Source: Lantana camara
Taxonomy: Eukaryota > Streptophyta > Magnoliopsida > Lamiales > Verbenaceae
NCBI GenBank assembly: GCA_037501455.1
Contig: CM074858.1
Span: forward strand, 47,923,001 to 47,987,000
Reading direction: 5' to 3'
Length of the DNA: 64,000 bases
Shown: positions 34,847 through 48,232 of the stretch, in pieces
Layout of the letters: each line of letters opens with the position of its first letter
Numbering within the stretch: the stretch's first letter is position 1
Translations under genes and position numbers: made by a program
Notes under the pieces: model-generated
What the model was told of the DNA's origin: nothing
Database searches by the model: none
The model's input: the letters and a program-made list of their open reading frames with translations, nothing else

Positions 34847-36647
34847 TGTAGCGCCCCAAACGAAAGGCATCATATCCCCCGAACCGAGACCCGCCCCGCA
34901 TATGAAATGAGAAGTCCATACACGAGCCGAATCATGGCAAATGGGGACCACTCACTCGCTAAGCTAGGCGGGAGCTAACTTCAAAACCAAATAACAAATT
35001 TTCAAAACCAAACCAATGTAATCAGTCATAATATAATTACAATTAGGAATCGACGGGTTCCACTAACAAAATTCCTAGTCCCGAAAATCAAGCATTAATC
35101 ATAATTCACAATTTTACGGGTTCAACTATCCTTAGAAACCTGTCCCAAATCAATATAATATCATCAACAATTCATACATAAATCTATAACTTATACAATT
35201 TACAATATGCATAAAGTGACCCAACTCGCTCACACGACACAACCGACTCGAGATCCTGCCTAGCACACCAACACCTACAAGAGAAAACTGAAAACAAAGC
35301 TGGGTTCAGTCTATAGGAGACTGTTGGGTATAAAACAGGGTTTAATATTGTAACATTACCAAAATTAAAGCGCAGACACACATGCGAGTCATAATCCCGT
35401 ACGAGGTTTTAAAACATTTCCCAAGTGGGTGAAAAAAAAAAACAACACCCGGGATTACAACTATCAATCTCGGTTATTCATTACAATCATGAGGTCAATA
35501 CGTGAGCCCGGCGAGAGGGCGAATTCTTCAACCTTCTCCTCGTGTGTGCATTTATTCGTTCATTTATTACCATCATGCAACAGTCAATCATTCATTCGAT
35601 CATTCAATCATTATCATTCATTCACTCATAACATTTACTCCTTTTCCCTCCAATTAGAAATGCGTTCACCATGTGCAGCGAAAGATATTATCCTGGTGGA
35701 ACATGGGCGAACCCATGCCACTTACAGGTTTTATTCCTCCCGATGGTGTAACCGGTGCCACGGAGGGACCCATCCAGGAGAACGCTTCTCCCAATCAATG
35801 CGGCTAGTGGGGGTCCATAAAGCCCCTCCAACCCGGTTCCCCTTCCTCGCCAATTCCTGACGAGGTCGGTTTCACCATAGTTTATGGTGGGACTAGTACA
35901 CGGGGATCACCGTCGGCTCTTGCCTCCCCGGATAGCCACATGCATCAAGTTCCTGGGCCCTTGCGTTCATTTGTGTTCTCGCCAAAATCATTCGATGAAT
36001 ATATAAGAAAAAGGGTTTTACGTTCAAAATCATTTACTCTTGAAAAGACTCTATGTATATATATTAATATAAATAATACTTTGGCTTAAAAGCTTTGCAC
36101 ATTGGATGAATAGGGTCATTTTAACTAATAGAAGAGAAACCCACCTGTAAAACCTTACCGAATAATACCAAGAAGAAATAAAGACTTGGGAGTAACCTAT
36201 GAACCTGGCACGTCTCCGCCCTGGAGAAAACTTTACAAGAAACGACATGGTGCATACGTGAGACTCAAGACTCTAAATGAACCATATATGACGCACAACA
36301 ACGCTATGCACATGGTATGAGATGTTTAAGAAGTAAAATGATGTCATGAAGCCACATAATTCAAGTAATTCTTTCAAGTACATTCATAGCATGAAGGTTT
36401 CAAGCCCAAACATTTCATATCTTTCATGATTCATAGCAATTCAAGTCATGAACTTCATATAACAATCATAACTCGATTATATCAAGTTTACAATTAGAGA
36501 ATAGACAAATAAATACATTCAAATCATGATCGGAAATTGGGTAAAATTTAATTCCATAATTCCAAATAATTAAATAACCTATAATTCACCATGCATTTAA
36601 ACACTATATAATGTAAATATATATATCATACAATATAATATAAAATA

Positions 36648-36728
<81 letters not shown>

Positions 36729-38344
36729 CATGCATGCATTCACAACAATTAACTAAAATTTTAAAACACATATATGCCAACATATAGATATAAATACATA
36801 CCCATGCATGCATGCATTAACATTTATAAAACATGCACAAAACAATGCAATGCACAAATAAAAGCCATGCAAAGTTCCTAAACTAATCTCCCCTCCCAGG
36901 GACTTTCATGCAGAAGAGTTTCTGCAGAAAGGGTCCCCGGCCGGGCACTTTCATGCCCAAAATCTCCCTGCCCGGGGAGATTCATTCCAGGCGCAGAAAA
37001 GGGCTGCAGATCAAGCTCGAACTCCTATTCTAAAGGTAAGAAAACACAGCAACAAATAGCAGGCAACAAAGGCAATAACTCAGTAGCAAAACAGGTCATA
37101 AACTCCTACAAATCTGACTGAAAATGAACGGTAACTTAGGTAAGGAAATAGGCAGCAGCAAATCACGAAGAAACAGGGCACAAAAGGAAGTAAAACAGGG
37201 CAGCAACCATTCTAATCCTCATGCAACATGATCAGGTATGTATATGCAACAAACAAGGCAAAAAGGAGCAGCAAATGACAGCAAATTCAGTCCCAAAACA
37301 CAGCAACAACAGTTCATAACGTGAGGGAGGAAAAAGAATTCAAGTTTCAACCAAATTCTCCAAGGTTCATTAATGGCTTCTCAATGAATTCTCAACTACC
37401 ACAAAATACATGTCCATAATGGAAATAAGGGAAGTAAAGTGATTACCTTCATGCCATAAAACAATCAAAAGCATCAAGAATTCCATGAGATCAAGAATTT
37501 CATCCAAAACCTAACTATTCATTCATCTCCTTCAAACTCCATGAATACATGCTTAAAATTAGGGATGCATGGGTCAAAATGATCATTAATGAATATGTAG
37601 TATAACCCGAAACTCACCTCTTGAATTGGTTGAAGATTGAAAATGATTTGAGCTCTAAATCTCCAAGATTGGCAAAGTGCCGAGATTGGACTGGAAGTCA
37701 GGGGTTTTGGCTGAGTTTTCTCTTGTGTGTTGAGTATGGTTCGGTTTGGAGAGAGTAGATGATGATATTGGGTTGAACTAGGGTTCCAAGAAGTCTAACC
37801 ATAGTTAATTTGGCCAAGTATTGCAAGAGATATAAGAAAAATGGTGAAGTGTGGTAGTTTTGCGGACGAATCATTTTCCGGTTGAATTTCGGAGGTTCAA
37901 ATAGGCTTATATAAATATAAGGCTAGGTTCATTGAACCCGAATCATCGATACGAGTCCAACGAAGTTAACGAAACTCAAGTCCGAGTTCCCGAGCTCAAG
38001 ATATCACGTCGGAACCAAGGGTGCACTAGTTGCTCGTTAGCCCCCGTTTTGGTTCCAAAATCAAAAATAAATTCAAAACTCAATCAAATGAATCCGAAAA
38101 CATGAAACGAGCACATAGATATGTTCATAACATATAAATCTACAACATACTAAATTTTCACAAAACTTCGAATTCAACTCGAATAGAAACGACATGTGAT
38201 CATATCAATCAAGTGCAAAGCATTCAAGAATTCAATTAAAATACATAATTTAATTATAATATTAAATCCATTTTTAAAATATATTCACTAAAATGTACGA
38301 AATAAAAATAATTAAAAAGATTAATTAAAAATTACAATTATAAT
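34847..38344 (-). mobile_element. Element O 5' LTR, missing its first ~100 bp
   Basis: On the minus strand it ends at 34847 in GGGGCGCTACA, directly before the primer site. The GC hairpins lie at 36907-36982 (including AATCTCCC/GGGAGATT), the CAGTC hairpin at 35307-35323 and a (TA)n microsatellite at about 36652-36727. The LTR start is missing: the sequence stops at 38344 against the TRIM, ~100 bp short of the TGTAACACC start seen in the partner LTR at 31513. Confidence 0.85.
36652..36727. repeat. (TA)n microsatellite
   Basis: An uninterrupted run of AT dinucleotides of about 75 bp inside the element O 5' LTR. The 69-residue minus-strand ORF at 36604-36813, with its Tyr-Ile repeat, is an artefact of this run. 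Confidence 0.95.
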
Positions 38345-38815
38345 TGTAATAGCCTAAGGTGTTTGTCCCACATCGTTTGGAGAGGGGAACAAAGCCTCCT
38401 TTATAAGGGGGTGGATACCTTTCCCTTGTTGAGGCATTTTCCCGGATGGTGATCTTAGCCATTGGGAGGAACAAAACCATGAGGGTGGTGTCGCTTAGCC
38501 CACCAAAGCGGACAATATCGACAGGCGGGTTTTCGGCCTGTTACAAATGGTATCAGAGCCGGGGCCCGGGCCGGTATGCCAGCGAGGACGCTGGGCCCTC
38601 TTGGGGGGGTGGAATGTAATAGCCTAAGGTACTTGTCCCACAGCGGTTGGAGAGGGGAACAAAGACTCCTTTATAAGGGGGTGGATACCTTTCCCTTGTT
38701 GAGGCCTTTTCCTGGATGGTGATCTTAGCCATTGGGAGGAACAAAACCGTGAGGGTGGTGTCGCTTAGCCCACCAAAGTGGACAATATCGACAGGCGGGT
38801 TTTCGGGCTGTTACA
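38345..38815 (+). mobile_element. Complete TRIM element (471 bp)
   Basis: Two 201-bp LTRs (38345-38545 and 38615-38815; TGTAATAGCC...CTGTTACA) enclose only 69 bp. These hold the primer site TGGTATCAGAGC (38548-38559), a GC-rich palindromic stretch and a G-rich polypurine tract (TTGGGGGGGTGGAA) against the second LTR. There is no coding capacity, as expected for terminal-repeat retrotransposons in miniature. Flanking five-mers ATAAT and ATGAA do not match, so it too sits at a rearranged junction. ATGAA on the right pairs with TTGAA beside the solo LTR at 4915 (minus strand). Confidence 0.93.
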
Positions 38816-39337
38816 ATGAAGGTGATCACTTTACTTCCCTTATTTCAATTATGGACATGTATTTTGTGGTAGTTGAGAATTCATTGAGAAGCCATTAATG
38901 AACCTTGGAGAATTTGGTTGAAACTTGAATTCTTTTTCCTCCCTCACGTTATGAACTGTTGTTGCTGCATTTTGGGACTGAATTTGTTGTCATTTGCTGC
39001 TCCTTTTTGCCTTGTTTGTTTCATATACATACCTGATCATGTTGCATGAGGATTGGAATGGTTGCTGCCCTGTTTTACTTCCTTTTGTGCCCTGTTTCTT
39101 TGTGATCTGCTGTTGCCTATTTCCTTACCTGAGTTACCATTCGTTTTCAGTCAGATTTGTGGGAGTTTATGACCTATTTTGCTGCTGAGTTATTGCCTTG
39201 GTTGCCTGCTATCTGCTGCTGTGTTTTCTTAACTTTAGAACAGGAGTTTGAACTTGATCTGCTGCCTTTTTCTGTGCCTGGAATGAATCTCCCCGGGTGG
39301 GGAGATTTTGGGCATGAAAGTGCCCGGCCGGGGACCC
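38816..39337 (+). mobile_element. Element O 3' LTR, central portion in plus orientation
   Basis: Homologous to the reverse complement of about 36934-37455 in the element O 5' LTR (ATGAAGGTGATCAC...GGCCGGGGACCC). It includes the perfect hairpins AATCTCCCC-GGGT-GGGGAGATT (39286-39307) and GGGCA/TGCCC (39310-39325). It begins exactly at the TRIM edge and is cut at 39338 by element B. The LTR positions follow on directly from the piece that ends at 4916, so both are best explained as one LTR split by an inversion. Confidence 0.78.
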
Positions 39338-41242
39338 TGTCACACCCCGTCTGCACGCACGTTCAGGTTAGTGCCACGTGTGAGTTTAATTTTCGTATTT
39401 ATGTTTATTTTCATTTTAATTGATGCATCTTATTGGAATTTCTTTCATTTATTCAATTCTTATATGAGCTATGTGAAATATTTGATACGTTTTGCCCTAT
39501 TTGAATGTTTGAGATTTTTAATTCGAACCCGAGCATGCCTAATTTATGTAATATGTGAATTATATGATTCTTGGAATTAATTATATGATTTATATATGTT
39601 TTGGACTTGTTTTTTTTTTTGGTTTGGACTCAATTGAATTTTATTTCAAACTTTTGGCCCAATTAGCAATTTGGCCACTCTTGAGTCATTTGTTCGTAAC
39701 TTGAGCTCGGGAACTCGGATTCGAGTTCCGTCATCTCCATTGGACTCGAGTCGATGATTTGGATCCAATGGGACAAGCCTCATAACTTTTTGACTTCGTT
39801 TCGACCCACGACGATGCAGATTTCACCGTACGTACCTAGAACGCTCCTAAAACCTATATTTGACCCTAGACTTACTTTTGTACCTTCTCTTTGACCAAGA
39901 ATTCAGCCACAACTCTCTCTCCCTCTCATTTTTGGGCTGAAAACCATGCCCCCTCAAGAAGAAAGAAGAAAGGAGAAGCCATGGAAGGAAACCTCTATTT
40001 TTGCCCCTTTCAAGCTCACGAACTAGTTTTTCTTGCTCCAATCTTTTAAGGTAGGAGTGGATTTGTTATCTCCTTATTCTTGTACTTCTTTTACCCTACA
40101 TGAATCATATTCTATGCTAGAGATTCCATGGTTTTGGCTTGAATGATGAATAGTAAGGGTTTGTTAGAGATTTGAAGAACTTGATCACTTCTTGCTTTCT
40201 TGGAGTTTTATGACTTATTTGATGGTCTATGAAGTTTATTTGTTACATATCTATGAACTTAATACACGTTAATTGATTAGAGTATGATTCACCATTGATG
40301 CACTTAGAGGTTTTGCAAGAAAATGAATAAAACATTTGCATCTCTTGATTCCCTTGCTTTGCCTGTTAATTTCATTAAACTCGGGTTGGTATTTGCTCGT
40401 TTTTCTTGCATATATTTGTAGTATATTTGCATCATTCCATGTCTTTACATTGTTTCTTGGGTTTGGGATGAGTTTTTATGGAGTTTGCAAGCTTGTTTCT
40501 CAAATTTTTGGCCTCTGACCCAAATCCGCCGGGGTGGATTTTTGCTTTGAAAATAATCCACCGGGGTGGATTTGAGGTAGGCCCTCTCGGAACTGTCTGC
40601 CCCAAATCCACGGGAGTGGATTCTCCTTTTGAAAAAAATCCACCAGGGTGGATTTAGGGCAGCGGCTCCTTTTCGCTCTGAACATTGTTTCCTTATTTTA
40701 TTCGCTTATTTGCTTCTCTCCTACACCTAATATGATCCCTAAGCTTTGTTAGCATGTATTATTATGTGTTAATTTGCTTGTTTTAGATTTTTGAATTTAT
40801 TTGATATGATTTGAACGAGTTATGATTTAATATGTCTTAAGTGATACATGTAATTCTTTCTTGAATCGTTTATCTCCCTTATGCATTTTAAACTCATGAA
40901 CAGTTATATTATGCTATAATATGAGATATTATGAGTTTATTTCGTATGGTATGAGTGTATGTCTTGAATTCCTTATATGATATCTCGTTATTTGCTCCGA
41001 TCTGCCTAAGTATGAATCCATATGATATGATTGCATCCATTTGCATTCGTATGAGTCGCCGTGCGTCTAAGTGGTTCATGATCGAGTCTAAGTTATAAGT
41101 TTGTGTTTGTATGTCTCAGATTTGAGTTCGGGAGGTGTTGGTTCCTCCATTTAGCCTCTTCTTGGCCGTCAACGCTCATCCGTGAGCACTTTTGGTAAAA
41201 GGTGAGGTTTAGGTTTGTTTTCTTTTTAGTTAATACGACCTA
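39338..41242 (+). mobile_element. Element B 5' LTR, first segment
   Basis: It starts TGTCACACCCCG and is collinear with the solo B LTR at 57882. GC hairpins of the AATCCACC-GG-GGTGGATT type lie at 40526-40655. It is interrupted at 41242 by element C (target duplication ACCTA) and continues at 57480. The left flank is the element O LTR. The ORFs at 39157, 39308, 40336 and 40500 span LTR sequence and have no recognisable domain. Confidence 0.85.
40526..40655 (+). promoter_or_regulatory. Cluster of four GC hairpins in the element B LTR
   Basis: AAATCCGCC-GG-GGTGGATTT has one G-U pair. The other three are perfect: AATCCACC-GG-GGTGGATT (40555-40572), AATCCAC-GGGA-GTGGATT (40605-40622) and AAATCCACC-AG-GGTGGATTT (40636-40655). 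The solo B LTR has the same set at 59094-59187. The cluster lies in the same part of the LTR as those of A, D and O but has an unrelated stem sequence. Confidence 0.78.
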
Positions 41243-42828
41243 TGTAGCACCCCTATACGTAGAGATGCCACAGCCCCGCACTATAGGTCGATTCACATAC
41301 GAAATGGATAATCCATACATGAACTAACCTATAGCGAACGGGTGATAAGTAAAAGAAATGGGCTAGCTAAGCGGGACTAGACCCTGAATGAATTAAATCC
41401 AAGACATGAAATTTAAAGTGGAAGCATAACACTATCAGTTCATCATATATCAAATGTCCAAAAGTTCAGTATATCAATACATTATCATCTCCCATATTAT
41501 ACATGCAAAAGTTTCCGAATGCTAACAATAACCATAACATGTTAACTCCGGAAATATAAATACCGATGTCACAAAATGCATGAAGTGCTAGACTCAGCTG
41601 GGGAACACGACACGACTCTGACTCCCGCCTAGCACACGATCGCGACAACCTGAAAGGTGGAGGCGTCAGTCTATGGAGGACTGAGTGAGGGCATAAATAC
41701 ACCTTAACACGAATAACAAGCAAGTTATAACATCGGGTACGGTTTTATAACTAAAGATAATATAAGTTCAAGAATAATATAGAACTCGCCCGAGATTACA
41801 ACTATCAATATCAAGCATTTTTTTAACTAATATGTAATCATGCAATTCAATTACACTGCACATATATCAGTTTCATGAACTCAATTCCATAAACTCCAAT
41901 AAACTTCATCACTCCAATGAACTCCATCACTCTAATGAACTCCATCACTCCAATGAACTCCATCACTCCAATAACGGGAAGGTTGATTCAATTACACTAC
42001 ACATATATCAGTTTCATGAACTCAATTCCATAAACTCCAATAAACTTCATCACTCCAATGAACTCCATCACTCTAATGAACTCCATCACTCCAATGAACT
42101 CCGTCACTCCAATAACGGGAAGGTTGCGAGCATTCACCATTCACGGTAACACGGTAATGATTCAATCACGGTAACATGGTAAACATGATTTGTAACATGA
42201 TACATGGCTTTCTTTCAATAAGCATGACTCGAGAGTTAGAAACAATTATAACTATATATACCGTTTTGCCTGAAATCCACATAAGGTTATACGGGTTCGA
42301 TGTAACTAGCAATTAAACCTCACCTTTGCCGATAAAAATGCAAGTGAGTGACGGCCCACGACACTGCTCCTCGTCACGGGGAAGCTGGTCTTGAAGCTAA
42401 AGAAATGGAGAAAAGAGATGAAGATAATGATCAAGCTTCAAAGCTTGGAATTTTTCTTGAAATCTTGAATGATTTTGATGAAATCTCTTCTTTCTTTTTG
42501 AGCTTCTGGTTCAGTGGAGAAAAGGAAGCAAATACTGATGGATTTGGAGGAAAAATGGACAAGGAAGCTTGGAGATGGTTTATACCGTGATTCATCCTTC
42601 TTGAAATAAATGAAATGCTCAAATTATAATTTAGAGAAAATCACTTAAGGACAAGTTGACAATTAACTCATATTCGGATATTATTTCACTTAATAAACAT
42701 TTTCAAGTCATGAAATAAATTCTAAGTTTAAAATGAATTCATAAAATTTCATGAAAGTATAATAAAATATAATTTATAAAATTATAATAAAACATAGGAA
42801 TTTAGTAAATGAAAATTGGGGCGTTACA
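41243..42828 (-). repeat. Element C 3' LTR (1,586 bp)
   Basis: It runs TGTAACGCC...CACCCCTATACG..CTACA on the minus strand. It holds a 141-bp tandem duplication (41845-41985 and 41986-42126), itself built from ~18-bp CCATCACTCCAATGAACT units, which the partner LTR lacks. The CAGTC hairpin is at 41666-41684. The ORF at 42348-42590 is repeated in the other LTR and is unlikely to be a gene. Confidence 0.88.
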
Positions 42829-43312
42829 ATTCTCTCCCCCCCCCCCCCCCCCCAAAAGGACCTGGTCCCCAGGTCTACTGTCGAGTTTAAAATGATGCAC
42901 AAGCCATAAGAGAACCCCGTCTCTTTAAACAGGAAATGAAAGAACCCCATCTTTCAACAAGGAATGAGAGAACCCCGTCTCTCAACAACAACAAGTGCAC
43001 CCCGTCTCTTGACAAGCAACGAGGGAACCCCGTCCCCCGAACAACATTGAAAGAATCCCTGTCTCTTACGCACACGGAATCGATCATAGAAACAATTGCA
43101 TGAATGTCACATAGACAGGTAGAACCATATTGGTCACATAAATACCATTCCTAAATAACCAATTTGCACTGATGATAAATTAAGTCCAACAACAATAAAA
43201 TTCTTGATGCACGTGATATGCATGATTAGGTGTACCGTTCACCCTGATTGTGTCATGAATGTAATTGGTACCTTCGGCTACCACATTCAGATTAGCATCC
43301 ACATTTTGCACC
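42829..43312 (-). other. Element C internal region, 3' part, with hairpin array
   Basis: These 484 bp lie between C's 3' LTR and element D. The 18-C run (42836-42853) is the complement of the polypurine tract. A six-unit hairpin array occupies 42899-43066 and includes TGAAAGA/TCTTTCA, in which both arms have changed together. No pol sequence is present. The last five bases, GCACC, are D's target duplication. Confidence 0.8.
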
Positions 43313-46300
43313 TGTAGCACCCCGCACGTGAGGCACCACATCCCCCGCACTAAGGCTCAACACGAGTAACGAAATAGTTAATCCGCTCCCGTATCGAACC
43401 CTAGCGAACGGGAGACAAACATAAAAAAAAACTTTCCTAAGCCAGGCGGAGCTAGACCCTGCAACGAATACCAATCCACAATATATAATGCATGGCCAAA
43501 CCCAACCACAAACATACAAACCATAAACGGAATTTGGGCTCTTCAGGCCTCTTTTAAAATCATAACCAAACCCAGTAAAAGCAATTCACTAATAATTACA
43601 TAGTTATTCAGTTCATAAACTGCAGAATCAAATCGAACATAAATCCAATACATGAATGAGTGCAGAGACTCTCCTAACCTAACTCGATCAACTTAAAACT
43701 CCCAAAACCTCCGCCTAGCTCGAACTCCAAAAATCAAGCCTGCACACTAAAAGATTGGGGAGGGAGAGGGGTCAGTCTCTAGAAGACTGAGTGAGCAGGA
43801 GCGATAGATATATATATAAAACATGCACATGCAAGACATAAATTCCGAGCAAGGTTTTATTTTGTAATTAGTTCCCACTAAGGGTAAGAAAATAGATAAT
43901 CAATGCTCGAACTTTACACCTAAGACAAATTAAATTCATTCCATACGTAAATCATACTTAAATATAAGGCTCGGCGAGTGAGCGTGCACAACCTCCATCC
44001 AAACTCCGACCGTGTACGACAATTATCAATAATATATTGATTAGGTGATCATGCAATAAATCATAATACAGGCAGACCATAAATTAAGCCCTAAATATAT
44101 TGTTTGGGCAATCCGGTTCCCGGCCTTCCCGCACAGTGCCTATCAAACGATATTCAATCAGTCAATCAATCAGTCAATTATAATTAATTCCAACCTTCTT
44201 CCTCCGGGTTGGTGGTGGGTTTGCAAGGCCCGACCACCTCCGTCTTTGACCAAAAGGGGTTACATGACTCCCCAGATGGCACTCAGCTCCCTTTCCCCGC
44301 CAATCTCCTGACGAGGTCCAGTACCGCTGTCTAGTAGTGGGACTAGTATATGGGATCCCCGTCAGCCCTTGCTTCCTCGGTTAGCCACATATACTAAGTC
44401 CCGGGGCCCGTTCCGTCAGAAATCCGAAATGTGTCTCGCCAAACAATCAATTCATAAGTACATATCATAATTCATAAATACATACTATAAGAAATCATAC
44501 CTTACCGTGTAACTCGGCTTATGCTATATACGTACCTCTCCGTGTCATCCGAACCCGTAGCTAGCATGAAGACACACGGTTTGGAGCATAGCCTCATTAC
44601 AAAACCATTTTCAAGCTTATATATGCTCGTACGTATAACTCAGAAGGATTTACTCGATAACTCCATTTGAAAATCATATATATATAATCATAAGGTTTTG
44701 GCCAAAGCTTTTCACATAAGGGTTGTAGGGTTTGTTACATAGCTAAAACGAAAACCACCCTCACCTCAACCGTGAAGAATCAAGGATCGAGCACCAAGTG
44801 CCTGACGATCAAAAGCTCTCCACCCTGGAGACAAACTGTACAAAAGACCACAAGACGTGTTCGTGAGACTCAAGACTCATAATGAACCATATATGACGCA
44901 CGGCAATGATGTGAATATGATATGAATGCATAAATGATCATATCATATTAATAAAATGTTCATGTACACGATTAATAAATTTAAAACATATAATCATCCA
45001 TTCGTTCATATATTTCATATAAATTCCATAAATTCATAACATTCATAATATTCATATAAATTTCATAAATTCAAATCATTCGTAATATTCATAGTACGTA
45101 ACAATTAATCTAAAATTCATTGAATAAGCACAACATATAATATTCATATTCACATTAGGAATAGAATAAATAAACGTTCAAACAATAGTCAGTCGAACAA
45201 ATACGCGAAATGGAAATCAATTAATTTCGATAATTAAATTAAATCAATTAATATTCAAAATATATAATAAATATACATAATATATAATAAACATACATAT
45301 TATATAATACAATATACCATATATACATTACATATATATATACTTCACGTACACACACACACTCAAGCATGCATGCAATATACTATATATACAAACATGC
45401 AAATACACATTCACACGTACCAGCCATGCATGCATTTAGATGTATATATATATATACCATATATTACACAATCAACACACACAACACAGACATATATATA
45501 TATATATATACACACACTTCATACAACCCATGCATGCACTCACGCACACAATACACAATCATGCATGCAATCTCCTCACACACAGCCATGCATATAGCAG
45601 CCCTGAAACCAGCAAAACGACAGCAGCAAACAGCAGCAGAACAGCAGTTTAAACTCACGCAGGGAAGAAGAAAAACTCAGGAACAGTTCAGAGAAAATGG
45701 GGTGACACCCCCGTGTCACCCTCCAAACCTAGACCGAGACACGCCCGTGTCTCGGTACAGAAATCCCACACCCAGATTGCACCCCCGTGTCTGCTAGAAA
45801 GGAAGGAAAGAGACACGCCCGTTACACGCAGCAGGAGCAGTCTCTGATTTACAAAAACTGACGCAGAAACAGGGCATGCTTGAAGGCGATGACACAGGCA
45901 GGGAAAGACTACAAAGCAGGGCATAAAATGCTGCAACAACTCAACCATAATATACACTAAAAAGCCATGAAAGATGACAGCAACAAGAAGAAGGAAATCG
46001 GCAGTTTGACAGCAGAAACAGTCCAGAAAACAGAGCAAAATTTCGAAGAAAAACAGGGCAAGCGTGAGCTCAATCCATCCGATTTCATTCAAGTCCAAAA
46101 GTCCATCAAAGGTGCAGCAAAATATCATATATTTAACAAGGAAATCAGTTCCCAAACAAGCTCTCACAGGAAGGAAGTCATACGTGACATATACGTGGGA
46201 TTTTCTGAAATTTTCCATAAATGAACTCTCATATAATTCTCAACAAACATGAAGGCAATGATCATAAATGGTATGAAGATGTCAAAACAATCATTCTCAT

Positions 46301-47533
46301 GCTTGGAATCGATCAAAACCGTTAAGACTCAAAGAAGATCATAAATTTGTCCAAAAACCTTCCTTTCGGAAGTTGCCCAGAAATTCGAGAATTCATGCTT
46401 AAAAATCATGAATGAAAAGATGAAAATGCTCAGAATTACTCATATATTACAACCCTAAGCTTACCTTGATGATTGGTTGAAGTTTGAAGAAGATTTGAGC
46501 TCCAAAATCTCCAAAGGAAGAAGGGTTTCGGGACTGGAGGAGATGCAGTAGCTTTGGCTGAGCTTTTGGGGATGGTGAGAGGGTCAACTCGGTTAAAGCT
46601 TGAAATATCTATGTAGATGGTTGAGTTAGGGTTAAAATGAATCAAACTATAGTTAATTTGGTCATGGTTTGCTCAAGATATGGCTCAATAAGTGTAACAA
46701 GGTCAAGTTGGTCTCCGTTTCGTTTTTCGGTTGAAATTCGGAGTTTCAAATGACTTAGGAAAAATGTAAGGTTAGGTTTGCTAAACTCGAATCTTCGTTA
46801 CGAGTTCAGCGGATTTGACGAAACTCGAATCCGAGTTCCCGAGCTCAAGATATTAAATTCGGAACCAAGGGTACGCTAAGTGCTCGTTAGCTCCCGTTTT
46901 GGTTCCTCAAATGAAATTAAATTCGTTAGCCTATCAAATGAATTCGAAAACATAAATTGAGCATAAAATCATGTTCATAACACATATATGTATAACATAT
47001 TACAAATTCGTGCCAATTTGATATCATATCATATAAGAACGAAGCACAAAATTAATAACAAAGCTCAATCATACAATTCATGCATAATTACATAATTCCA
47101 TGCAAAATGAAATAAAATCCATGCAAAATAATTCCCATGCATAATCAGGATTTCATGCATAAATTATATTAAATCCCATGCATATATTGAGATTCATGCG
47201 TAACAACTCCCATGCGAAAATTATAATCTCAGGCATCAATATGTTAAACCCATGCAAAAATATTTGATTTCATGCATATATGATTTCACGTATAAATATA
47301 TATATAAATAATTAGTTAATTAAAACATGATTAATTAATATCACATATAATTAGTATAATCATTAAAGTAATAATAGAATATTATATTATAATATAATAA
47401 ATTAATAACAATTATAATAAGATTAAATATAAAAACACGTAAAACAATTAATCACATAATTAAATAATTTAAATTGCGCAATTTAGAAGCAAATACGTCA
47501 CGTTATTAAAAACTGAAAAACTGGGGCGCTACA
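43313..47533 (-). repeat. Element D 3' LTR (4,221 bp)
   Basis: It contains the CAGTC hairpin (43772-43790), a GGGCCC island near 44405, AT/GT microsatellites and the GC hairpin cluster at 45700-45830. Two hairpins there are perfect: GGGTGACAC-CCCC-GTGTCACCC (45700-45721) and ACCGAGACAC-GCCC-GTGTCTCGGT (45733-45756). ORFs such as 45369-45797 and 45688-46218 recur in both LTRs and translate microsatellite and hairpin sequence. Confidence 0.95.
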
Positions 47534-47592
47534 ATCTCTCCCCCTTAAAAAGAATCCGTCCTCGGATTCAAAGCACGCTTGAAAACAAACAA

Positions 47593-47810
47593 TGAGAGAT
47601 TCCCCGTCTCTCACAAGCAACAAGGAGAGAGCCCCGTCTCTCGAGCAGCAATGAGAGAACCCCGTCTCTCCAACAACAATGAGAGAACCCCGTCTCTCCA
47701 ACAACAATGAGAGAACCCCGTCTCTCCAACAACAATGAGAGAACCCCGTCTCTCGCAAGTAAAGAGAGTACCCCATCTCTCAAACAAAAATAAGAGAATC
47801 CCCGTCTCTC
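47593..47810 (-). repeat. Hairpin array before the element D polypurine tract (8 units)
   Basis: Eight units of GAGAGA-ACCCCG-TCTCTC type as read on the plus strand. Four have nearly identical spacers (CAACAACAAT), so part of the array has expanded recently by local duplication. The ORFs at 47498-47776 and 47568-47861 (repeated ERRGSL words) are translations of it. Confidence 0.82.
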
Positions 47811-48232
47811 AACCGAAAATAAAGCAAGGAAGTCTCCAATACTCCCAAGCAACTCATGCAAAAACCAAATTTAAAATCACTTAAGGCACCCAACGCAAGT
47901 AGTAAGTGCCGCCCACATTGATTTTCAAATGCTCCAAGTAATTTGACACCATACAAGATTAAAATACCTAGCATAGAAATTACGTAGGTTAAATTTGCAT
48001 GGATGCATGTATCATGAATGCTATAAGTACCGTTCACCGTAGTTGCAAAAATTTAAGTTGTGAATTGTCGTTGTCCAAGGTATGCTCTGTCCTGAATGTA
48101 GTTCAGTGCCCAGCTTGTCTTGAACCTCTTCAGGGTTCTCCAGTGAAGCGATTGATGAATCCTTTTAAGGATCATATTCTTAGATCCGTTCCGACTTGCA
48201 CTGTTTCCAGTCTTCACCATTTCCCTCAATCC

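Noticed and set aside
36604..36813. 69-residue ORF with Tyr-Ile repeats, and ORFs with Val or Cys runs at 63218-63409 and 63330-63686
   Set aside because: They are translations of (TA)n and (CAA)n microsatellites.
38816..39337. Element O LTR piece first read as a separate inverted solo LTR
   Set aside because: It starts exactly at the TRIM edge and covers the LTR positions that follow those ending at 4916. A split by inversion explains it better than an independent insertion.
45369..46224. ORFs of 142 and 176 residues in element D's LTR, repeated at 52456-53311
   Set aside because: They are identical because the LTRs are near-identical. They translate microsatellite and hairpin sequence (Tyr-Ile-Tyr-Ile runs) and have no recognisable domain.
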